Assembly: GCF_964199755.1 (NCBI RefSeq)
Contig: NC_133900.1
Span: forward strand, 80,460,727-80,524,726
Direction: 5' to 3'
DNA length: 64,000 bases
Source of the DNA: Larus michahellis
Lineage: Eukaryota; Chordata; Aves; Charadriiformes; Laridae
Shown here: piece by piece, positions 56,701-64,000 of the stretch
How positions within the stretch are numbered: the stretch's first letter is position 1
How the letters are laid out: each line of letters begins with the position of its first letter
Program-made: the position numbers and the translations under genes
The notes under the pieces: model-generated
What the model was told of the DNA's origin: nothing
What the model saw: the letters and a program-made list of their open reading frames with translations, nothing else
Databases searched by the model: none

Positions 56701-59700
56701 ACAAGGAGTTCACCTCTGAGGGCTCCAAACAGGCAACAAAGCTCCACTGCTAACACGAGGACCTTGACCTTCTCGCACACACCCAGAAGAGGCACAAAGG
56801 CACCCAAACCAACCCACGTATGCTTTGCTTCAACTCTTGAATAACTGCATCACCCAGACCAAACCTTTCTTGACCCTCTGATGACCAGAGGACACCAAAC
56901 CCTTGTATCACTGCTCCTCCTTCTCTCCACTCCTGACCCATGCTTTTGACCAGGCTCACTTCTTACAAGCCTCCGCTTCATGAGGGAAATGAAGGACAGG
57001 GCATAGATTCTCTCCCACCCCACCCCAAAGCATCACCAACCTCAGGCCCATCCTAACTGGTTTGTGATACCCAGCTGAGGTAAGTGATGCACGCAGTCAC
57101 AGTACTGCCCCAGGCCGAGCACTCGACACACATCACAGCATTCAAAACATCCAGCATGTAGCACTGCAGACTAAAAGACACCACTTGCCACAGGCTACAA
57201 CTTCCCAAAACTCACGTTCATTTCAAGCCTCTGGGCAAAAAAGTAACAAGGGCCAAATTTGCCAAGAAACAAATAATGCCAAAAGATTTTTACCGAACAT
57301 TAGCTGCTAAAGAGCAACCAAGACCACCACAAGGAATAAGGCTTCTACAGCTATTATCTACATCTCTGTCCAGCGATACACGCAGCGTTCCTGCCGCCAA
57401 GCCCCCTTCCTGTCACATGCCCTGCCAATTTCAAAAAGACAGCAATGCACCTGCATTCCACCGTACCTCGTCAGAAGTCCAGTGCCCAGCCATGGATGCA
57501 GGAAATGGTACAGGTACGATTTTTCTATGTGTTTCGAACTGTTCAGAATAACCTGCCAGAAAAATGAAAGGAGAGGAAAAAACATCCCTCGTTAGATGGA
57601 GAGAGATTTTTTTTCAGCTGAGATCACTTCACACAACCTCGGTTCCTCCACAAAAATGCCCCGAGCCTCAGTAAAATGCACAATATTTCAATACAAGCTG
57701 GTACACAGGGGAAACATCGAGTTCACACCTTCAAGCCTTGCAGTAAATACCCCAATCCTGAGAAACAGTGAAATACTCAATACTCCCACTCCCCTTATCT
57801 TCCTGAAAAAGAAAAATCTGTGTTACAACATCACAGGCAGAGCTCAGAGAAAACCAAACTGTTTCCAGCCTTAACCAAACTCACAAGTACCACCATCTCT
57901 TCAATAAGCACCCCAACAAAGAAACAACTCTGTCATCCCCGTTCAAGGATCATTGTCAGTAGCAAACCTCACAGGCTACATTTCATTGCACCAAGACAGA
58001 CCCACCAACTTCCAATGCAGAAGCCAGCCAGACACAAGCATTGCAATCTGCATTTCATAATGTTCTATCTCAGTGGTCCCATCTTCTAAGGTGGTGGAGT
58101 CTCCGTCTCTGGAGACATGCCAAACCCGCCTGGACGCGTTCCTGTGCCACCTGCTCTGGGTGACCCTACTCTGGCAGGGGGCTGGACTAGATGATCTCCA
58201 GAGGTCCCTTCCAACCCCTGCCAGTCTGTGATTCTGTGATCTGCTTGTCCGTTCTGATCTTGGCAGTAGAAGTTTTCACACATGTGAAAACAAAGCTGAA
58301 GGAGATGCTTCTTTGTATAAAACATACTGAGTCAGTGTTTTCATTTGCTGGCCATCTTCAGTATTTCCCCCCCCAAGACTAGGCTTTTTATATTCTTCCA
58401 CTTTCAGCCTTTCTTTAGCACTGGTTCAGAAGACAATCTCAAGTAAAACCGGTCCGAGCCCTTTTTTGCAAAAATTACACTAAGGGAATAGAAAGCAACA
58501 CGTTGGCTGCTGCTTTGCGCGACAGTAGAATAGGCAGGAGACAAGTACACTCACCTCCACACTGTCAGGGTGATACAAAATCGTGATAGGTAACGGTCCT
58601 AGCCAAAGTTTGAACAATGGCCAACTCCTGAACTGTTCAACATAAATTTGTAGTTGTCTAAAAAAACCTAGAATAAAAAAAAAAGCAGATTAGAATTTTT
58701 TTTTTTAAAGAGGGTTTTGCTGAATAAGCAAGATTCTGTAATGGACTCTTTTTCACCATACGCCCTGTAAATCTGCTTTTGTTGTAGTTTTATCTTGCTC
58801 CTGTGCCCAAGCAGCATATTTTGCACCTATCTATTAGCTGTACTGCAGGAGCATTTCTTTACGGCTGTACTCTTGAAAGCACTCTGTTCTGGAGAAACCC
58901 CTCCTAGCTGTGGATAAGGCACTTTGATTTAAGCAGTCTCAAAGCACTGCAGCCTGGGCCTTCTGCATTGCGATGCTCTCTGTAACAATTAGAGCCAAAT
59001 CAAACTTTGCCAAGGCTATGCTTATGTTTTGGCTTACCTGACGCTAGCCAAAATGCTATATCAAGATGCTTCTTTACTTTCCAAGTAGAGCATCAGGCCT
59101 TTTCCCGTCTGAGACCTCACTGCAGGTACTACATTTGTGGTGCTACACAAGTGATGTGGTGCACGGTAATGGCAGAGCACTGCGCGGGACCCAGCATCAT
59201 TTGAAACACCTAGTTTCTGATAGCTGGACTCCTGAAGAGAATCCTCGGAGCCCTTACACCATTATTGTTTGTCTGCAAACAAATGACATCTTACCCAAGG
59301 TGCTTAAAACATCTCACTGTCTTGCAGCCCTAACTATCAGTCATGGTTTGCCATTCTAGCAGGAGCTTTTGACAGCTGGCTGCTCCAGGATTAAACTCCG
59401 CTCTTGTCCTTACTGAAGGGTAAGTCACCGCTTACAGGGCCACCGTGGATTTGGCAATTCGGCTGTCCCCATCTCTAAGAGCACAAAGACTCATAGGATC
59501 GCTTATGCCAGGGACCACCTGAGAGATACCACGGTTGTGCAGCTGCCAGGTGGACTTCATACCAGTGAGCTCAGCAACCCCGCCAATTCTCCACCCACGT
59601 TATTATCCACTTACCCAGTCCACATCTTGTCAGTTTGGCTATACAGGAAGCATGGGAGAGGGCATCAGAGACCTCGCTGAACTAAATTAAGCTCACAGAT

Positions 59701-62700
59701 CCAGCTATCACATCACAGAGGGCAATCAGGTTCATTCTGCAATTCTAGAGGAGGTGGCCGCTATCAGGATATTCACGGATTAAACATGCCTTTGCCCTTT
59801 GGGAAACCAGATTAAACAATAAATTACTCCCTCCAACGGCTCTGCAGAGTTGAAAATTCAAAGGTCTCCAAATCAAAGGGAAAAAAAAAAAAAAAGGAAA
59901 ATAACCTAGTTTCATAATAGATACCAAACTACAGCATTACCTAGTCTCCGGCAAAGTTCTAATGACACCTCACCCAAAAGGCTTAAGAGTCTCAAATTAT
60001 TTTGCTATTTTTTAAAATTTTTTTTTCCTACCATCACCACGATTAAAATATCACAATTTTCTGTGATCGGTGTCAGTAAGTAAAATCACGATTAGATGAC
60101 AAGTCATTTTTCTTCCTGCTATAAAACCTTATCCTTTTTTTAAAAAACTATTCTTTTTTTTATAGAAACACAGAAGGGTTTAGGTTGGAAGGGACCTTAA
60201 AGATCATCCAGTTCCAACCCCCTGCCCTGGGCAGGGACACCTCCCACCAGACCAGGTTGCTCCAAGCCCCGTCCAGCCTGGCCTTGAACCCCTCCAGGGA
60301 CGGGGCAGCCACAAAAAAAACCCATTTTTAATTAAATTGTCACATTTTTCATTAAAAAGTTTATAAACCACAAACCACTCATTTTTATGTAAATTAACAT
60401 GAACAAAGACGGATGGTCATGGACTTAACTAAAGCATGGAGGCTACGTGACTCCTGCTAACAAAGGGGTTAGAGACTCCACAGAACAACAAGGGCCTCCA
60501 TCAAATTGCTTTCTGTTCTGTTTTGTTTTCTTTTGTTTTGTTTTTTAAGAATAACTAAGAAGAAGAAAAAAAAGAAAAGAAAAAGAAGATCGATCTCTTA
60601 GAGAGGCTCATACGCACACCCTGACTATGAAACTGCTACTGCTTTCCCAAAGTCAACTTCAGGGAAAGCTGCTTGCCCTCGCTTCCACCAAAGAAAGATC
60701 TCTCATATCTGTATTTAGATACGGGGTTGGGTCCAGAGGAAAGATGCCAGCGCGTACCCTGGTGAAGAGCATGCTGACCATGTCTCAGCATGTGTCAGCA
60801 CTAGGCAATGTGCATGCCTGTGCTGTACTGGTCCTTGGCTTCACCACGCTCCTGTGACCCAGTTGCTCTCTCTCCTGGCCACACAGCCAGGAATGCATGT
60901 GCGGAGAGCTGTACACAGGCAACACAACCACACCCAGAAGAGTCTGCTGGTCAACCGATAGCACAGCCAGAGCCGCTTTCACATCACAGACTCCTCAAGA
61001 AATGTGCTCCTATGCAAAACCAAGTACCAAACAGAAAGGGAATGTGTAGCGTACTAGTGCGCTCTCAAGTACCTAGCAAAAAAAAGGTACCATTGATCCA
61101 TGCGAGGACAGAAAGGGTTGCTTTTGAGGGTCGTACTGCTAATAATCAGAAACGGCACGAGGTTCAACAAGGCCAAGTGCCGGGTCCTGCACTTGGGTCA
61201 CAACAACCCCATGAACACTACGGGCTTGGGGCAGAGCGGCTGGAGAGCTGCCTGGCAGAAAAGGACCTGGGGGTGCTGGTTGACTGCTGCCTGAATATGA
61301 GCCAGCAGTGTGCCCAGGTGGCCAAGAAGACCAACAGCATCCTGGCTTGTATCAGGAATGGTGTGGCCAGCAGGATTGGGGCAGTGATGGTCCCCCTGTA
61401 CTCGGCACTGGTGAGGCCCCACCTCGAGTGCTGTGGCCAGTTTTGGACCCCTCACTACAGGAGGGACATTGAGGGGCTGGAGTGTGTCCAGAGAAGGGCA
61501 ATGGAGCTGGTGAGGGGTCTGGAGCACCAGTCTGGTGAGGAGCGGCTGAGGGAGCTGGGGGTGTTCAGCCTGGAGAAGAGGAGGCTGAGGGGAGACCTTC
61601 TCGCTCTCTGCAGCTCCCTGAAAGGAGGGGGTAGCCAGGGGGGGTCGGTCTCTTCTCCCAAGGAACAGGTGATAGGACAAGAGGAAACAGGCTCAGGTTG
61701 CACCAGGGAGGTTTAGATTGCGTATATAGGAAAAATTTCTACACCGAAAGGGTTGTCAAGCATTGGAACAGGCTGCCCAGGGAAGTGGAGGAGTCACCAT
61801 CCCTGGAGGTATTTAAAAGACACGTAGGTGTGTTGCTGATGGATGTGGTTTTGTGGTGAACCTGGCAGTGCTGTGTTAATGGTTGGACTTGATGGTCTTA
61901 AAGTTCTCTTCCAACCAAAACGATTCTATGAGTCTTTTGCGTCTAATGCATAAATCCAAGGCACAGCTAATTCTGAAAATCACCCAGCAACTCAGCATGT
62001 GGAAGTCCCTGGCACATGCTCAGTTGTGGGAAGATAAGTGTTTAAAGAAATATTTTTCCTGCGCAAGCTAGGAGCTGTGTTTGGATGGCAGCTAACAGCC
62101 ACGGGGACGCAGTAGTCTCTGTTGTGACACGGCGTTTCCCGCCAGAGCACCCAGCACGCCGCCCTGCCGCAGAAACACATTCCACAGCGCTCCCGCTCCA
62201 CCTCGCCAACAACTGGCAACAGGTCCAAGTCCAGCATCACCACCTGGAAGCCACTGTCAGATTGAACCTCCAGCTCTGTCGGATTGAACCTCTGACCGGT
62301 AGTGACCCCGCGTTTATGCAGTTTCTCTCCTTTCCCCTCCACTGCCCACTTCACACGCAGCTCCCCTCAGCCCCGGAGAGACCTAAAGGCGATGGCACAC
62401 CCTACAACCCCCCCGGGTCAGCCACAGCTCGACCACCCAAGCACTTCACCAGCGCTGGCTCCTCCAGCAAAGACCCACGCAGCGCGGGGACCTCACAGCA
62501 GGGCTACGGCGTGAGCTGCCCTTACCTTGTCCATCCCGCTCCAAGAGTAGAGCATTTCCCAGCACAGGAAGGCAGGGGCTGACACCCGGGATCGGCTTCA
62601 TCACCCACCACAGCCTCCAGTAATCTCTCAGCGAGGACAGGGAGCAGATGGCCACAACCGTCATCAGCAGAGTGATGACCCCAGCCCCTAAGTGCAGCAG

Positions 62701-62736
62701 CTGGGGTCCCCCCACAGCTCCCCGAATGGCCTCCAT
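47586..62736 (-). CDS. CYP4V2: Cytochrome P450 family 4 subfamily V member 2, 11 exons, 527 aa
   Basis: ER membrane P450; the human enzyme omega-hydroxylates medium- and long-chain fatty acids and is mutated in Bietti crystalline dystrophy. Exons in transcript order: 62736-62526, 58667-58555, 57552-57467, 55682-55492, 55068-54999, 53754-53628, 51941-51750, 50402-50300, 49945-49811, 49645-49466, 47761-47586. All introns are GT-AG and the phases join to 1584 nt; human CYP4V2 is 525 aa. N-terminal membrane anchor about residues 13-36 followed by the proline hinge KPIPG; I-helix [11 protein letters not shown] at 331-341; ExxR motif E388-R391; haem loop [10 protein letters not shown] with Cys468 as iron ligand (human Cys467). 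The ATG at 62736 has G at -3 and +4. The gene lies about 7 kb upstream of KLKB1 in the same orientation, as in mammals. No frameshift or missing key residue was seen. Confidence 0.96.
48040..48153 (+). mobile_element. CR1 3' fragment in CYP4V2 intron 10
   Basis: Plus strand: CTGGTCTGGTGGGAGGTGTC, GGACTTCAAGGTCCCTTCCA and tail ATTCTATGATTCTATGA. It is antisense to the gene. Confidence 0.9.
48476..48713 (+). mobile_element. CR1 3' fragment in CYP4V2 intron 10
   Basis: Plus strand: AAGTTTAGATTAGATATTAG, AATAGGCTGCCCAGGGAGGT, CTCGATGATCTTAAAGGTCC, tail ATTCTATGATTCTATA. Its 3' sequence differs from the neighbouring copy at 48040, so the two are separate insertions. Confidence 0.92.
49466..49645 (-). 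CDS. CYP4V2: CYP4V2 exon 10: haem-binding loop
   Basis: Residues 410-470. It contains [20 protein letters not shown] and [10 protein letters not shown] with haem ligand Cys468. Acceptor TTCTTTAG, donor G|GTAGGT. Confidence 0.96.
49811..49945 (-). CDS. CYP4V2: CYP4V2 exon 9: K-helix ExxR
   Basis: Residues 365-410. It contains [20 protein letters not shown] with E388 and R391 of the ExxR motif, then VPLFART. Acceptor TGGACAG, donor A|GTAAGT (no G at -1, but a strong intronic side). Confidence 0.95.
50300..50402 (-). CDS. CYP4V2: CYP4V2 exon 8: I-helix
   Basis: Residues 331-365. It begins [20 protein letters not shown], the oxygen-activating I-helix with the Thr pair 334-335. Acceptor CCCCTAG, donor G|GTACGT. 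Confidence 0.95.
50964..50987. repeat. Poly(A) homopolymer, about 24 bp
   Basis: An uninterrupted A run on the plus strand in CYP4V2 intron 7. No retroposon body could be recognised on either side. Confidence 0.9.
51750..51941 (-). CDS. CYP4V2: CYP4V2 exon 7: linker to I-helix
   Basis: Residues 267-330. It starts [14 protein letters not shown], passes through a charged variable loop, then [19 protein letters not shown] and [10 protein letters not shown] just before the I-helix threonines. Acceptor ATCTCAG, donor GAG|GTACCC. Confidence 0.94.
52686..52702 (+). repeat. Poly(G) run of about 17 in CYP4V2 intron 6
   Basis: A single uninterrupted G homopolymer, which is rare in vertebrate DNA and able to form G-quadruplex. 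The exact length is likely uncertain in the assembly. Confidence 0.85.
53628..53754 (-). CDS. CYP4V2: CYP4V2 exon 6
   Basis: Residues 224-266. It reads [20 protein letters not shown] and [18 protein letters not shown]. Acceptor CCCTTAG. The donor is ACA|GTATAC, weaker than the other donors in the gene; it is chosen because the homology stops there and the next exon continues in phase with VIAE. Confidence 0.9.
54999..55068 (-). CDS. CYP4V2: CYP4V2 exon 5
   Basis: Residues 201-224. It reads [15 protein letters not shown] then SEYVRAIY; human has ETAMGKNIGAQ and SEYVRAVY. Acceptor CTCCTAG, donor AG|GTAAAT. It is too short (70 nt) to stand out as an open frame. Confidence 0.94.
55492..55682 (-). 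CDS. CYP4V2: CYP4V2 exon 4: C-helix
   Basis: Residues 137-201. It contains [19 protein letters not shown], the C-helix Trp and basic residues that contact haem propionates in the family, and ends TLCALDIIC. Acceptor TTTTGCAG, donor G|GTAAGT. Confidence 0.95.
57467..57552 (-). CDS. CYP4V2: CYP4V2 exon 3
   Basis: Residues 109-137. It reads [20 protein letters not shown] then WLGTGLLT, with the family's WLG-GLLTS region before the C-helix. Acceptor CTGGCAG, donor AG|GTACGG. Confidence 0.94.
58089..58240 (+). mobile_element. CR1 3' fragment in CYP4V2 intron 2
   Basis: Plus strand: GGTGGTGGAGTCTCCGTCTC, GGACTAGATGATCTCCAGAG, tail CTGTGATTCTGTGATCT. Same subfamily as the copy at 301-518. Confidence 0.92.
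58555..58667 (-). CDS. CYP4V2: CYP4V2 exon 2
   Basis: Residues 71-108. It reads [20 protein letters not shown] and [18 protein letters not shown], aligning with the human FFQQIIEYTEEYRH and LWVGPVPMV region. Acceptor TATTCTAG, donor GAG|GTGAGT. Confidence 0.94.
60163..60318 (-). mobile_element. CR1 3' fragment in CYP4V2 intron 1
   Basis: Complement of a CR1 end: TTTAGGTTGGAAGGGACCTT, CCAGTTCCAACCCCCTGCCC, GTCCAGCCTGGCCTTGAACC. It is about 155 bp long. Confidence 0.9.
61152..61931 (+). mobile_element. CR1 LINE with ORF2 C-terminus in CYP4V2 intron 1
   Basis: A plus-strand copy of the end of ORF2 and the 3' UTR. The translation carries [40 protein letters not shown] and [20 protein letters not shown] with few breaks. 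It belongs to the same subfamily as the copy at 2960-4031 (shared [11 protein letters not shown]). The tail ends GATTCTATGAG at 61931. The open frame continues upstream of the CR1 border into unrelated intron sequence (60808-61151). Confidence 0.93.
62526..62736 (-). CDS. CYP4V2: CYP4V2 exon 1: membrane anchor and hinge
   Basis: Residues 1-71. ATG at 62736-62734; hydrophobic anchor within [18 protein letters not shown], then [20 protein letters not shown], where human has MRPIP and GHALLM. Donor G|GTAAGG. An in-frame GTG two codons upstream is not needed, since the ATG lies in a good context. Confidence 0.94.
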
Positions 62737-62860
62737 CGCCACCTTCCAGCCTCCTGCTCCCAGCCTTGATCCCTAGCCGGGCGCTGGCCGGCTCTGCCGC
62801 GCTGCTGCCAGCCCAGCGTGCTGAGGGCCATGAGAGCGAGAGGCGGAGCTGTCACGCGGT
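62700..62860 (-). promoter_or_regulatory. GC-rich 5' region of CYP4V2
   Basis: The bases around and just upstream of the CYP4V2 start codon are clearly GC- and CpG-richer than the rest of the window (for example the stretch near 62775-62815). No TATA box was seen. This looks like a small CpG-island-type promoter, but no transcription start site can be fixed from sequence. Confidence 0.45.
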
Positions 62861-63195
62861 CCCGAGACACAGCTTCCTGCCAGGGAAATAAACAAAGACA
62901 TAAAAAAAATTCCCCAGACACGCAGAGAGGCTGCCTGCAAGCGCTTTGTGACGGCAGAGCAGCCACAGGGAAGGGTGCCATTTCCCTGCCCTCTCTTGGC
63001 TCCTCTGACTCAAGTGAAGAGCAAGGAAGTTCTTCACAGGCCCGTGCGATACCTCAGAAGGAAAAGAGACAAACCGCTAGCCAGAGAAAAAACACCTTTT
63101 TGCTGATTTGTTTGTTTTGTCTGTTGGTTTTCTCAACATCTTTTTTCAGGTGCTCAGGGAACACCATTTTGCCACACAGAACTGCTCCAGTGCTC

Positions 63196-63729
63196 TCCAA
63201 CAAGATGCCTGAGACCCTCCCTGCAGTGCTGCCTCCAGCTCTGGGGCACCAACAGCAGAAGGACACGGAGCTGTTGGAGCGGGGCCAGAGGAGGCCCCGG
63301 AGATGCTGGGAGGGCTGGAGCCCCTCTGCTGGGAGGACAGGCTGAGAGAGCTGGGGGGGTTCAGCCTGGAGAAGAGAAGGCTCCGGGGAGACCTTAGAGC
63401 CCCTGCCAGTCCCTAAAGGGGCTCCAGGAAAGCTGGGGAGGGACTCTGGATCAGGGAGGGGAGCCATAGGGCAAGGGGGAATGGTTTTAAACTGAAAGAA
63501 GGGAGATTTAGCTGAGATATTAGGAAGAAATTCTTTGCTGTGAGGGTGGTGAGCCCCTGGCCCAGGTTGCCCAGAGAAGCTGTGGCTGCCCCATCCCTGG
63601 AGGGGTTCAAGGCCAGGCTGGACGGGGCTTGGAGCAACCTGGGCTGGTGGGAGGTGTCCCTGCCCAGGGCAGGGGGTTGGAACTGGATGATCTTTAAGGT
63701 CCCTTCCAACCCAAACCATTCTGTGATTC
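63196..63729 (+). mobile_element. CR1 3' fragment upstream of CYP4V2
   Basis: Plus strand: GAGACCCTCCCTGCAGTGCT, GAGAGCTGGGGGGGTTCAGC, GGAGATTTAGCTGAGATATT, CTTTAAGGTCCCTTCCAACC, tail ATTCTGTGATTC. It lies about 460 bp upstream of the CYP4V2 start codon. Confidence 0.92.
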
Positions 63730-64000
63730 AGGTGCTTCCGATGGGGAGTACCTTTCTTCAGTTGGGTTGATGGCTTTGAGGGGTTACACAAACCAGAGCC
63801 CCTGCAGACCCACGATCAAGAGCAGCACTGCAAAGCACGCTGATGCTTCTCAACTCAAATGGCTTTTGCTGACCTCACTGTTGAACGCTCAGTGACAGGC
63901 TAAAGGGTGCCAGGGACACGACTGGCAGCACCAGCACCTGTGTCACAACTTGCACAGTGCTTGAGTAGAAGTGGTGCCGTACCCACCACATACCCTGCTG

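Larger units (their letters stand above)
58668..62525 (-). other. CYP4V2 intron 1, longest of this gene
   Basis: About 3.9 kb containing two CR1 insertions in opposite orientations (60163-60318 minus, 61152-61931 plus) and A/T homopolymers. No other coding signal is supported. Confidence 0.75.

Noticed and set aside
62085-62582. 165-codon plus-strand open frame
   Set aside because: It overlaps CYP4V2 exon 1 in antisense and owes its length to GC-rich composition.
63054-63791. 245-codon minus-strand open frame upstream of CYP4V2
   Set aside because: Mostly the antisense of the CR1 fragment at 63196-63729; proline/serine-rich translation is typical of CR1 antisense.

Overview
This is vertebrate nuclear DNA, almost certainly from a bird. 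The evidence is intron-rich genes with canonical GT-AG junctions, the absence of any bacterial-style operon, and at least sixteen CR1 LINE fragments. Many of the CR1 3' ends carry the short tandem ATTCTRTG-type tail typical of avian CR1. The species cannot be named from the sequence alone.

Two complete protein-coding genes lie on the minus strand, both read from high to low coordinates. (1) Positions 22420-39713 hold a 14-exon gene for a secreted apple-domain serine protease of 628 aa: signal peptide, four apple domains and a trypsin domain with an intact triad. It is plasma prekallikrein (KLKB1), or the single bird orthologue of the mammalian KLKB1/F11 pair. (2) Positions 47586-62736 hold an 11-exon gene for a microsomal cytochrome P450 of 527 aa, CYP4V2. 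I read every splice junction in both genes by eye and the phases join without a break. The order CYP4V2 then KLKB1, same orientation, matches human 4q35.

Layout: 1-22.2 kb is the downstream flank, AT-rich and non-coding, with CR1 pieces at 0.3, 0.65, 3.0-4.0, 7.6-8.9, 13.0 and 15.4-16.0 kb. KLKB1 occupies 22.2-40.3 kb, with small CR1 insertions in its introns. The spacer at 40.3-47.5 kb holds two CR1 fragments and a GC-rich block near 46.3-46.6 kb. CYP4V2 occupies 47.5-62.7 kb with CR1 copies in introns 1, 2 and 10. The last 1.2 kb is the GC-rich CYP4V2 5' flank plus another CR1 fragment.

The two genes do not act in one pathway. Prekallikrein is a plasma zymogen of the kallikrein-kinin system, while CYP4V2 is an ER fatty-acid omega-hydroxylase. 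They are simply old neighbours. I found no novel multi-gene system. The points most worth a second look are the single apple-domain protease gene, its prekallikrein-type cysteine pattern in apple 4, a few odd CR1 structures, and an unexplained GC-rich block in the intergenic spacer.
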